NCBI GenBank assembly: GCA_027623795.1
Contig: JAQBUX010000005.1
Span: forward strand, 1-36,332
Direction of reading: 5' to 3'
DNA from: Chloroflexota bacterium
Lineage (GTDB): Bacteria; Chloroflexota; Dehalococcoidia; Lucifugimonadales; Lucifugimonadaceae
Length of the DNA: 36,332 nucleotides
In this document: positions 1 to 7,399 of the stretch, in pieces
Layout of the letters: every line of letters begins with the position of its first letter
How positions within the stretch are numbered: the stretch's first letter is position 1
Notes under the pieces: model-generated
Databases searched by the model: none
What the model saw: the letters and a program-made list of their open reading frames with translations, nothing else
Told to the model about the DNA's origin: nothing
Position numbers and translations under genes: made by a program

Positions 1-1
1 G

Positions 2-328
2 TCAGTCGTGGTCGTCATCGTCCGGCTCTTCCGAGTCGACATCAACGACCACGAGCCCGAAGGCGTCGTTCAGCCTCACATCGACCGTGGCGCCGTCCGG
101 CCGGGTCACCTCCACCTCCCAGGTTGCTCCACTCTCGAAGTCCAGTTCGACCGAGTTGGCCGTACCGCCGCCCGTAACCTGGAGGGCGGCCGCGATCGCC
201 GCGTCGGCATCGGGTCCGGTCACGTTCTCGTCACTGTCCTGATTGGCGGCGAACCCGGTCCCGGCTGCTGCGCTGACTATCGCCAGCGCGCCGACCGCGA
301 TCCCGACAACATATGTACGTCTAGACAT
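2..328 (-). CDS. Secreted PepSY-like domain protein
   Basis: Small exported protein of 108 residues, complete at the very edge of the window (stop at 2-4). Residues 1-28 form a signal peptide (hydrophobic GIAVGALAIVSAAAGTGFA). The rest resembles a single PepSY repeat: a short helix (DADAAIAAALQV) followed by strands with the pattern ATWEVEVTRPDG and a VRLNDAFGLVVV strand, ending in an acidic DDDDHD tail. PepSY domains are known from protease inhibitors and extracytoplasmic regulatory proteins; the exact role here is unknown. It lies 28 nt downstream of the PAP2 phosphatase on the same strand and is probably co-transcribed. The acidic tail could bind divalent cations, which is inference. Confidence 0.75.
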   Translation of the reverse strand: MSRRTYVVGIAVGALAIVSAAAGTGFAANQDSDENVTGPDADAAIAAALQVTGGGTANSVELDFESGATWEVEVTRPDGATVDVRLNDAFGLVVVDVDSEEPDDDDHD

Positions 329-356
329 GATTTAGCCTGCCTGAACTGATCTCTGA

Positions 357-1136
357 TTAGCCAGCCTGACCGCTTTGCTGACTCCCTGAGCGAATCACGG
401 AGCGGATCACGGACCCGGTCCTTACACGTCGTATCAAGTTGTCGATCGGATTGCTCTCTCGCAACGCTTCAAAAAGCCAGATAGCCGCCAGCGCGCCGAG
501 CGCGCCCAGCGCGTACCCGCCGACGACATCCAGTGGCCAGTGGCGGTGCAGGAACACGCGTGAGAACCCGACGAACACGATGAGCGTCGTCAGCACCCCG
601 ACGACGCCCCCCTTGCCGAGGTCGTGGAGAGAGCTTCTGGCGACAAGGAACATGACGAAGATGAAAAACCAGGTGCTGCCGGACGTGTGGCCGCTCGGGT
701 AGCTTGGCCGGGTCTCCCACGGGAGTGGCCGTCCTCGCCCGGCGATCTCTCCGAGCGTGAAATCGGTTGCGTAGACGCCCACCGCAACAATTGCGCCAAC
801 GACGAGAAAGATCACGGCGTCTCTAACCCGTCCAAGTGCGAGCAAGGCGAGCGTGACGACAGGAGCGAGCATCAGGCCGGGGTTCCCGGTGAAACCGGAT
901 ACTGATTCCATAAATCCGTAAAGCCGTGGCGCGTTTCGGGAGCGCATCCACTCCATCAGTGAGCTCTCCGCCCCGGAATCCGGCGCGAGCCGGATCACCA
1001 CCGCGAGCGCGATCAGCAGCACGCCGAGCCCGACCGCGACAAGTGCGGACGGGTTGCGTATGAATCCGGGTTGCGATGGGCTGCCTGCCGTCAACAATCG
1101 GGCGACCTCGAGGGATATTCGTGGTTCGACTGTCAC
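357..1136 (-). CDS. PAP2-family membrane phosphatase
   Basis: Integral membrane phosphatase of the type 2 phosphatidic acid phosphatase family (259 aa), expected to dephosphorylate lipid phosphates such as phosphatidate or undecaprenyl pyrophosphate at the outer face of the membrane. About six hydrophobic segments are visible. Motif 2 is PSGH (residues 147-150) and motif 3 is SR-x5-H-x3-D (residues 192-203, SRVFLHRHWPLD), giving both catalytic His residues and the supporting Asp. Motif 1 normally reads K-x6-RP; the RP is present (136-137) but the Lys position is Gly129, so phosphate binding may be altered. It precedes the PepSY protein in a probable two-gene unit. Substrate cannot be told from sequence. 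Confidence 0.88.
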   Translation of the reverse strand: MTVEPRISLEVARLLTAGSPSQPGFIRNPSALVAVGLGVLLIALAVVIRLAPDSGAESSLMEWMRSRNAPRLYGFMESVSGFTGNPGLMLAPVVTLALLALGRVRDAVIFLVVGAIVAVGVYATDFTLGEIAGRGRPLPWETRPSYPSGHTSGSTWFFIFVMFLVARSSLHDLGKGGVVGVLTTLIVFVGFSRVFLHRHWPLDVVGGYALGALGALAAIWLFEALRESNPIDNLIRRVRTGSVIRSVIRSGSQQSGQAG

Positions 1137-1404
1137 CGACGGTACAAATCCGAGATTAACGTCGCATGAGAGCCGGGTTCGAATTCATTAATCAATCCCT
1201 CCAGACCGGTCCGCGGCAATCTGGAATCGGCGATGGATCAGGTCGGTAAACACACAAATAAAGTCGCCGCACGACTCGGCAGAGCTTTACCGGGGTTTCG
1301 AGGGCCGGGAGATTTGTACCGACGGAACGCCGCGAACAGACCGGGCAGCCGACGACGCGTCTGCCGATTGGTTGACCCAGGCCACCGTCCGGTCAGGCCG
1401 CCGG

Positions 1405-2751
1405 CTATTCCCTGTAAAAGGTCGTTTGGGGGAAGAAGAACTCCCATGCCCAGTCCCATGACGACTGGAACGGCAACTGCTGCAACACGACGCCGCGAAG
1501 AGGCCCATCGATGGCAGCGCCGAGCACGGTGTCCCAGGCGCTGCCGGTCTCGGCGTCTGTGACCCGGTCGACACCGGCGGCCTCGAAGGTCAGGACCTCC
1601 GGCAGATCGACACTTGTGTCGTGTGCGGGCGACGCCGGACGGCGCAGGTAGACGTTGATCGACCTGGTCTCGGGGTTCACGAACACGCCGACCGGAAACT
1701 CGCCGACAAACTCGTTAATTACTTCTTCGCGCGACGCAACGCTGTAACGAAAACCCTGGGCTTCATCTACGAGGGCGACCCCGATTACAAACTCCTCATT
1801 GAGGCGTTGCGGACGGTAGCGGACATCGTCGATCGGTTGTTCGGATTCGAGGACCGTAGTGGCCGGGTGTTCCGCCAGCCACGTTCCCCACGGGACCACA
1901 TTCGACGGTATCTGCGTGAGCGCCTTGCCCTTCAGGTCGCCAAACAGGGCTGTCCCCCACGGCTGCGACCATACGCTGTTCGTCTGGTGGTCCCACCAGG
2001 TCATGGCGTTACGAAATAACGCTCCGTTGTTGCCAAAGCGAAGGGTCGCCCCGTCCAACCTCCGGTCATGCACGAGACCGGTGAAACAAAGTGGTCACCA
2101 CGAAACGAGTATGGGCACGCCTCCCAGCGTGTCGTTGGCCATCTCCCTGAACCGCATCAGGCCGATGGGATAGGCCCTCGCCTCGCCGTCGATCTCCACG
2201 CCCAACACCAGCTCTTCCGGCGTGAGCTGTATCTGCAATTCGTCAGGCATTCGGATACGCGGAACGTAAACCGGCGTTATCGAGTCCCTGGGAACACCGG
2301 GACGGTACTGGCCGGCTCCGATCTCGCGGTCGCCCTCGGGCTGGAAAGGATCGAAAAGATCAACGACGTTCTCGCTGTTTATGACCAGCCCTCCGCCCCC
2401 TTCCCCGCGTGGTTCCGGGGGTCTGTACACGGGAGTGGGCGTTGGCGTCCGTCCCCGCCTCGGCGGGATCGGTGTGCCTGTCGCCGCGGGCACGGATGTA
2501 GGAGGCGACACCTGGACCAGTGGGTCGACGCCGGGCTGCTGTTGCGGTGCAGGCGTCGACACGGGCAGGGGGATGGGTGGTACGACCTCAGTTGGCGGCG
2601 CGACGGAGATGTCTCGCGCCGATGTGCCAGCTACCGGGCCGGAAGCACTCGAACAGGCTGCGGCGATTGTCACGACAACGCTCGCGATCAGCGCGAGCGC
2701 TGCCATCGACCGTCTTGGGCCACCGATCCGTATCGTTTTGTAACCCTCCAT
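1405..2751 (-). CDS. DUF3179 lipoprotein, candidate selenoprotein (in-frame TGA = Sec219)
   Basis: The ORF track splits this gene into 2095..2751 (218 aa) and 1405..2073 (222 aa, GTG). Both are in the same frame and are joined by one TGA (2095-2097) plus seven sense codons, giving 448 residues. The N-terminus is a probable lipoprotein signal (ALIASVVVTIAAAC) followed by a Pro/Thr-rich linker of about 75 residues. The DUF3179 domain begins near LGVEIDGEARAYPIGLMRF, runs through NDTLGGVPILVSW, then [TGA], then PLCFTGLVHDRRLDGATLRF and WWDHQTNSVWSQPWG. In this family the position after the aromatic residue is normally Cys (Y/W-C-P-L-C), so TGA replaces exactly the first Cys of a CxxC. Apart from this codon the gene is intact, and a SECIS-like hairpin follows. 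DUF3179 function is unknown; an extracytoplasmic thiol/selenol redox role is inference. The alternative is a TGC-to-TGA nonsense mutation or base error. Start ATG 2751 lacks a clear SD; M16 is possible. Confidence 0.8.
2062..2081 (-). promoter_or_regulatory. SECIS-like hairpin just 3' of the in-frame TGA
   Basis: Downstream of the TGA the mRNA reads CCGGUC-UCGUGCAU-GACCGG: a perfect 6-bp stem closing an 8-nt loop. A single A/A mismatch below it is followed by a C-G and a U-G pair. The loop begins 19 nt after the TGA, within the roughly 16-37 nt range described for bacterial SECIS elements. If U46/A52-type pairing extends the stem with one bulged U, the apical loop becomes CGUGC with a G and U near its top, as needed for SelB recognition. 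Structure was judged by eye; no folding energy was computed. Confidence 0.6.
2095..2097 (-). other. In-frame TGA, candidate selenocysteine codon
   Basis: On the minus strand the frame reads GTT TCG TGG TGA CCA CTT TGT, that is V-S-W-[TGA]-P-L-C. DUF3179 proteins carry W/Y-C-P-L-C here. One base (TGC versus TGA) separates Cys from this codon. The upstream and downstream halves both keep family-like sequence in the same frame, so no indel is needed to explain the break. Confidence 0.78.
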
Positions 2752-2879
2752 CGAAAGGTTTGATGTGCGTCACGGGAAATCGGCCACCCAACGACCGTCG
2801 TAAAGCCTTGCTGAGGGATACGGGCGTCGGTCGCGTGAGGGATTTGATATGTACGGTCGGCAGACCCGGTATTAACCTT

Positions 2880-2894
2880 AGCCATTCGATGGCT
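2880..2894. promoter_or_regulatory. Dyad AGCCAT-TCG-ATGGCT in divergent intergenic region
   Basis: A perfect 6-bp inverted repeat with a 3-base centre lies in the 213-bp region between the divergently transcribed DUF3179 gene and the copper cluster. Its placement suits an operator or a small hairpin in the leader of the plus-strand genes. No regulator is encoded nearby, and no confident -10/-35 pair was found in this region. Confidence 0.3.
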
Positions 2895-2964
2895 GCCTGT
2901 TCCGCTCTCGACTATTGGGGATACGGGATCGACTCAACACGTCCCGGACGGGCCGCCTGAAGAA

Positions 2965-3384
2965 GTGGCAAAGCCGGAATCAGGGACACCTCGATTGCGC
3001 TGGAAGCGGACGGGATCACATACGGCGATGGCCATGGTGGCCATTCTGGCGGTCTTGACGACGATCGCGGGGTCCGCGCTCGACCACCATTTTGCTGAGC
3101 GTCAGGCCGCGCACGGGCATGTGTTCCTGAACCAGGTGGCTATCGAGCACAGCCACTCCTCTGGCGACGGGCACGATCACGCCGCGGGCGTGATCGTGGC
3201 GTCCGGCGTCGTCGCTACCGGCGACATTGACGCCACCGGCGTCGCAATAGACGGCGTTGCGCCGCCAACCACGGCCCTTACAGGCGACGGCGATGGTGGA
3301 CTTCGGCTTGTCGGCGAAGTCGCCCACGACGACGCACCTCCGGGACTCGTGGCGCCTCCACGGGCGAGGCCGCCGATCGTATAG
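2965..3384 (+). CDS. His-rich membrane-anchored hypothetical protein
   Basis: 139-residue protein starting at GTG, first gene of the plus-strand copper/cytochrome cluster. Residues 19-41 (AMAMVAILAVLTTIAGSAL) form a TM segment or uncleaved signal. The stretch right after it is unusually rich in His: DHHFAERQAAHGHVF and IEHSHSSGDGHDH. The remainder is Gly/Ala/Asp/Thr-rich with a Pro-rich C-terminus (PPRARPPIV). I do not recognise a domain; the layout (one TM, His clusters, Pro-rich end, upstream of copper genes) resembles small DUF2946-like copper-associated proteins, but similarity is only in general character. Metal binding outside the membrane is inferred from the His content and the neighbours. 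The start is supported only by a weak purine stretch (GAAG). Confidence 0.6.
   Translation: MAKPESGTPRLRWKRTGSHTAMAMVAILAVLTTIAGSALDHHFAERQAAHGHVFLNQVAIEHSHSSGDGHDHAAGVIVASGVVATGDIDATGVAIDGVAPPTTALTGDGDGGLRLVGEVAHDDAPPGLVAPPRARPPIV
3172..3198. repeat. 27-nt perfect inverted repeat, 12-bp arms
   Basis: CACGATCACGCC-GCG-GGCGTGATCGTG lies inside the His-rich gene, coding for part of its HDHAAGVIV stretch. Twelve-bp perfect arms with a 3-nt centre are unlikely by chance at any given site and would form a strong hairpin in mRNA, or a dyad protein-binding site in DNA. Confidence 0.6.
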
Positions 3385-3463
3385 CTCCTTCCTGTTCGCA
3401 CGCGGCCTTCTGAGCTGCGTCCACGGCGTGTCAAAACGCGCCGATTTTATGAAGGAGTTAGAT

Positions 3464-4513
3464 GTGACAGTCGCATCAAAATCGAAGTTGCCCCTGATCG
3501 CCGCGATGGCGATCACCCTGTTCGCTTTCTCCGCGGCGACGATAACCGCACACGAGTCGCGTACAGCCGGAGACCTCTCGTATGTCGTTGGATGGCTCGA
3601 TGAGCCGGCGTATGAAGGCTTTCCGAATGGTGTGTCCGTACGAATCACCGGCCCGATCGAGACGGCCACCGGAGCGCTGTTCGAGGGCGGCGCCCTTGGG
3701 CCGGGTGCAGAGTTCACCTACACGTTTGGGCGCGAGTTGGAAGACTCCATCGTGCCGTACCACAATCACCTGAACCCCGAGCTAGGTGGAACCGTCACGG
3801 TCACCGCTACCGCCCCCGAGGGCGACGTCGAGATCGAGATCAGCGCCACAGGTTTTTCGCCTGCCGACGTGATGATCCGTCCGGACTCCTCCGTTACGTG
3901 GCGCAACGTCGACACATCCCCGCAGGCCGTCCACAGCGGCGAGGGCATGATGGGGATGGAGCAGGACGACGGAGAGCCGATGGATGGCGCCACCGCGGGT
4001 GACACGGCCGCGGGTGCGGAAGGCGACGACCACGAGCATGAGTTGACCGCCCCCACCGGCCCTGTTGAGGGATTGGAAGGATCACTTCAGGTGGAGGTGA
4101 CGCACGTGGCGACCGGGATCACACGGACGCTGACGCTGGAGAGCGCATTTCAGGAACCGGGACACTACGTCGCCGCGCTGATCCCGACTGCGCCGGGCGC
4201 GTACACCTTTCACCTGACCGGTGATATCGACGCGAGTCCGATCGACGAAACGTTTGAATCTGGCCCCGGCACTTTTGACGACGTACTGACACAGGCCAGT
4301 ATCCAGTTTCCACTTCAGGTGTCGGCCCCGAGAGAGATCGAGGGTGCGGCTCGCGGGGCGGAAGACGCCGCCGCGATCGCGGAAAGCGCCGCAGATGGCG
4401 CGGCGGACGACGCATCATCGGCCCAGACGTTGGCGATCATCGCCATCGTCATCGGCATTGGCGGTCTCGCCGTCGGAGCCGGTGGCGTGACAATCGGCCT
4501 CAAAAGGAGATAA
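3464..4513 (+). CDS. Membrane-anchored cupredoxin-like copper-associated protein
   Basis: Start chosen at GTG 3464 because AGGAG lies 6 nt upstream; this gives 349 aa beginning with a clean signal peptide (SKLPLIAAMAITLFAFSAATITA). The ORF track's 418-aa version adds an implausible N-terminus. The exported part opens with a beta-rich region (LSYVVGWLDEPAYEGFPNGVSV). A plastocyanin-like segment follows (VEIEISATGFSPADVMIRPD then VTWRNVDTSPQAVHSG), a Met/His/Asp-rich stretch (GMMGMEQDD, DDHEHE), and a second beta-rich region. It ends in a C-terminal TM anchor (TLAIIAIVIGIGGLAVGAGG). The usual C-terminal cupredoxin ligand loop is not visible, so this is at best half a cupredoxin motif, possibly inserted into another beta domain. 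It sits 3 nt before the next gene in the copper cluster. Confidence 0.7.
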   Translation: MTVASKSKLPLIAAMAITLFAFSAATITAHESRTAGDLSYVVGWLDEPAYEGFPNGVSVRITGPIETATGALFEGGALGPGAEFTYTFGRELEDSIVPYHNHLNPELGGTVTVTATAPEGDVEIEISATGFSPADVMIRPDSSVTWRNVDTSPQAVHSGEGMMGMEQDDGEPMDGATAGDTAAGAEGDDHEHELTAPTGPVEGLEGSLQVEVTHVATGITRTLTLESAFQEPGHYVAALIPTAPGAYTFHLTGDIDASPIDETFESGPGTFDDVLTQASIQFPLQVSAPREIEGAARGAEDAAAIAESAADGAADDASSAQTLAIIAIVIGIGGLAVGAGGVTIGLKRR

Positions 4514-4516
4514 GCG

Positions 4517-4822
4517 ATGCGCAACGGCACACCGACCGGGAGTACTGCGGCTGCTGAGGCAACCGGGGCGGGGGAGCGCTTCGAGTTGCCGCGGCGTTCG
4601 TTTCGATTGCACAAGGCACATGACGGGATGCGCCTGCTCTCGGCCGGCGTGCCGGCCATCTTGCTTCATGGCGCCGGTGGCGTCGGAGGATGGGTCGATG
4701 AACTCATAACCTTCGGTCTGCTGGGAGGGCTGGTCATCGGGCTTGTCCTGCTGTCATTCCGCGGAGCCAGAAACAAGAACAAGCGACGGAATCGCCGTGA
4801 CAAGGGTCGTTCCCGACGTTGA
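4517..4822 (+). CDS. Small single-TM hypothetical protein in copper cluster
   Basis: 101-residue protein with a polar N-terminus, one TM segment (LITFGLLGGLVIGLVLLSF, about residues 63-81) and a very basic tail (RGARNKNKRRNRRDKGRSRR), which predicts an outside N-terminus and a cytoplasmic tail. No family recognised. It starts 3 nt after the cupredoxin-like gene, and its TGA stop overlaps the TTG start of the CopC-CopD fusion, so the three are very likely translated as a coupled unit. It may be a small assembly or anchoring subunit for that fusion; this is inference from context only. Confidence 0.7.
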   Translation: MRNGTPTGSTAAAEATGAGERFELPRRSFRLHKAHDGMRLLSAGVPAILLHGAGGVGGWVDELITFGLLGGLVIGLVLLSFRGARNKNKRRNRRDKGRSRR

Positions 4823-7113
4823 CCGAACAGAGATCGAAGAAACGCTTGCTGCCGTGGTCCGTTGCGGTTCTCGCCGCGCTGGCCCTGCTACTGATCTGGC
4901 CGCGGGGCGATGCGGCCGCACACGCAAACCTCAGCAGGGCTGAACCAGCCCCGAACTCGGAGTTGCCCCAGTCGCCCGAACGCGTCGTCCTCTGGTTCTC
5001 CGAGGCTATCGAGCCGGGGCTAGAAGACGTCAGGGTCCTCAACTCACTGGGCGACCGTGTCGACAACGACGACGCGGGCGTGGAGGGCGACCCGGCGGAG
5101 ATCGCCTTCGTCACGTTGCCCTCGCTCGAAAACGGCACCTACACCGTCTCCTGGGCGAACGTTTCGACGGTGGACGGCCACCGGGTGCGGGGGTCCTTCC
5201 TGTTTTCCGTGGGGGAGCCGATCTCTGGCGTCGTCGACCTCCCATCGCAACCCACGATCCCCAATTCGCAGGAGCCGTACCTCCGCTGGCTCGTGCTACT
5301 CGGAAGCCTGTCGGTCGCCGGGGGCCTCGTGTTGGAGGTGGCCGTTTGGCGGCCCGCGTTCCATCGGGCCGGAATCGGGTTGTCTCCGGGCCGCGTGTCT
5401 CGTCGGGTCGGATGGCTGCATCTCGGCGGGATGCTGGTCCTCGGATTCGCCTCGGTGGGACAGTTGTTGTCACAGTCGGCGTCGACCTTCGAGATTTCGT
5501 GGTTCGATGCGCTCGGCGGTCCGGTAAGTGACACTCTTGGCACCGATTGGGGCCGATCATGGTTATGGCGGTCCGGGGTGTTCCTGGCCCTGTCTGTGAT
5601 TCTTATTGCCCGCTACATGCCCCGGAGGCCGTCCAACGACGATCAGGCGGCACCCGGGATCGCCCGGGTCGACTACCGGGCCTTTGCGGCCCTTGCCCTC
5701 GCTTTTCTGTTGCTTGTTCCGATAACGCTCGTCAGTCATGCGGGCGCCACGCCGGAGCTGGCGTTTCCGGCGCAGGTGTCTGACTACCTGCACCTGATTG
5801 GCGCGGCCATCTGGGCCGGTGGCCTTTTCCACCTTGCGCTCGCCGTACTCCCCGGGCTGCATGGCATGGAGGCGGGAGACCGAAGGGCGTTCCTCGCCGA
5901 GGCGATTCCGAGGTTCTCCGTCATGGCTATTCTCGGAGCTGCGGTCCTCGGCGTCTCCGGGCTCTATAGCGCCTGGGCGCAGGTCACCACGATCCCGTCG
6001 CTCGCCGTCCCATACGGAATCACCCTGATCGTCAAAACAGCGGTGATCGTTCCGCTGCTTGCGCTTGCGATCGCAAACCACAGGTGGATACGGCGAAGGC
6101 TGGCGAAAGAGGACAGAGCCGGCCGATGGCTCGCCCGAACCGTGGCAGGCGAGGCGGCCATCGCTGTCGCGGTCCTGCTGCTTGCGGGCTTTATGACAAG
6201 CATGGAGCCTGCGCGCCAGGTTGCCGCACGGGAGGGCAGGGGGCTGCCGAGTGGGTTTGTCGACGACACGATCTCCGAGAACATTTCGATCACCGTGAGC
6301 GTGGAGCCTGCCAAAACCGGGCGTAATGACGTGAAGGTGTCGTTAGCGGACCGTCGCGGTGGCCCCGTCACCGATGCGACCGATGTGCGGGTGCGCCTCA
6401 GCTTCCTGGAGGATGACCTCGGTGAGCTGCCCATGCCGCTCGAGAACGCGGGCGATGGTGTCTGGGTTCTGCCCGAGGCCGTGATCGCTCTCGTCGGCGT
6501 GTGGCAGATCGAGGCGGATGTAACCCGTCTGAGCGGGTTTGACGGCCGTGCAGCATTTCGATTTGAAGTACTTGCTGGCGCCGGCTCGGACAGCGACGCC
6601 ATAAGGCCGGACCGCGATCTCGGTCGGGCGCTGCTCGGCGCGGAGATCGCCTTTATTGGCGTCGTGTTGCTCGCCGTCGGCGTCCCACTCGGCGGCTGGT
6701 ATGAGCGCCGGGGGGCCGCGTTTATGGCCCCCGGAACGGCGGCAGGGGTTGTCGGAGCTGGCCTTATCGTCTGGGTGCAGTTCCTCGCGCCGGTCCGAAT
6801 CGAGCAACTGACAAACCCGTTTGTGCCGACGGAGGAGTCGATCGCGATTGGCCGGACGGCCTACAACTCGGTGTGCAGTTCGTGCCACGGCGAGAGCGGA
6901 ACGGGCGATGGTCCGGCCGCCGGTCCTCTCTACCCGCCCCCGGCAAGCCTGCCGGTCCACGTCCCTTTGCACACACAGGGCGAGTTGTTCCAGATCATCC
7001 AGAACGGAGTGGCCGGCACGGCCATGGAACCGCTGTCCGACGCCCTCAGCGATGACGAGGCATGGCATCTCATCAACTACGTCCGGACACTCGGAGATAC
7101 GGGTATTCGCTGA
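4819..7113 (+). CDS. CopC-CopD-cytochrome c fusion protein
   Basis: 764-residue multi-domain membrane protein, TTG start overlapping the preceding stop. In order: a signal peptide ending in AAA; a CopC domain (about 35-130) starting with the His of AHANLSRAEPAPNS and containing TVDGHRVRGSF, typical Cu(II)-site positions; a CopD-type block of about eight TM helices (about 150-470) including YLHLIGAAIWAGGLFHLAL; an extracytoplasmic beta domain (about 484-595) resembling YtkA/FixH; two more TM segments; and a C-terminal class I cytochrome c with CSSCH at 686-690 and a likely Met axial ligand in GTAMEPLSD. CopC and CopD are known for copper binding and import; the heme domain adds electron transfer. 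The combination suggests copper handling coupled to respiration, perhaps copper reduction or oxidase metallation. A bidirectional terminator lies 3'. Confidence 0.9.
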   Translation: MTEQRSKKRLLPWSVAVLAALALLLIWPRGDAAAHANLSRAEPAPNSELPQSPERVVLWFSEAIEPGLEDVRVLNSLGDRVDNDDAGVEGDPAEIAFVTLPSLENGTYTVSWANVSTVDGHRVRGSFLFSVGEPISGVVDLPSQPTIPNSQEPYLRWLVLLGSLSVAGGLVLEVAVWRPAFHRAGIGLSPGRVSRRVGWLHLGGMLVLGFASVGQLLSQSASTFEISWFDALGGPVSDTLGTDWGRSWLWRSGVFLALSVILIARYMPRRPSNDDQAAPGIARVDYRAFAALALAFLLLVPITLVSHAGATPELAFPAQVSDYLHLIGAAIWAGGLFHLALAVLPGLHGMEAGDRRAFLAEAIPRFSVMAILGAAVLGVSGLYSAWAQVTTIPSLAVPYGITLIVKTAVIVPLLALAIANHRWIRRRLAKEDRAGRWLARTVAGEAAIAVAVLLLAGFMTSMEPARQVAAREGRGLPSGFVDDTISENISITVSVEPAKTGRNDVKVSLADRRGGPVTDATDVRVRLSFLEDDLGELPMPLENAGDGVWVLPEAVIALVGVWQIEADVTRLSGFDGRAAFRFEVLAGAGSDSDAIRPDRDLGRALLGAEIAFIGVVLLAVGVPLGGWYERRGAAFMAPGTAAGVVGAGLIVWVQFLAPVRIEQLTNPFVPTEESIAIGRTAYNSVCSSCHGESGTGDGPAAGPLYPPPASLPVHVPLHTQGELFQIIQNGVAGTAMEPLSDALSDDEAWHLINYVRTLGDTGIR

Positions 7114-7170
7114 AGATCCGCGCTCGTCCGCCTACGCATCCGTATTCGCGTGAATCGCCCCGCTGCGGCC

Positions 7171-7189
7171 CTTCGAGGGCCTCAGGGCG
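7171..7189. repeat. CTTCGAGGGCCTCAGGGCG, repeat-like motif
   Basis: Intergenic motif similar to CTTCGAGAGCCTCAG near 36199 and to the reverse complement of TGAGCCTGTCGAA at 36101. It lies in the 286-bp convergent spacer between the CopC-CopD fusion and the ABC permease, in which I see no gene. Only three imperfect copies are in the window, so membership of a dispersed repeat family is tentative. Confidence 0.35.
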
Positions 7190-7326
7190 CTCGCTTGGAG
7201 GGATCGAGCTGCGTCCCTGTGACTGGAGGCCGCATCCTCGCAACCCCGGGAAGCATCGCTGGCGCGTTGCGACGTTTCGCTTATCGCACGCGATCCTGCG
7301 CCCGGCGCCGTGCCCCCACACAAAGC

Positions 7327-7359
7327 GAGAGGGCCACGCCATTACGGCGTAGCCCTCTC
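7327..7359. terminator. Bidirectional hairpin terminator between convergent genes
   Basis: GAGAGGGCCACGCC-ATTAC-GGCGTAGCCCTCTC folds into a 14-position stem with one mismatch and a 5-nt loop. It lies between the 3' ends of the CopC-CopD fusion (plus) and the ABC permease (minus). T-runs are weak on both sides (TTTT about 12 nt beyond on plus, CTTTG on minus). Confidence 0.7.
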
Positions 7360-7399
7360 AACACTTGTCTGTTTTCGCAACGAGCCAGCGCTCGCAGCG

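Noticed and set aside
1405-2073. Separate 222-aa gene starting at GTG 2073
   Set aside because: It lacks the DUF3179 N-terminal half and the PLC motif, which are found directly upstream in the same frame; better explained as the 3' part of one gene containing an in-frame TGA.
3257-3463. N-terminal extension of the cupredoxin-like gene (418-aa version)
   Set aside because: It overlaps the His-rich gene, has no SD, and hides a perfect signal peptide that starts at the SD-preceded GTG 3464.
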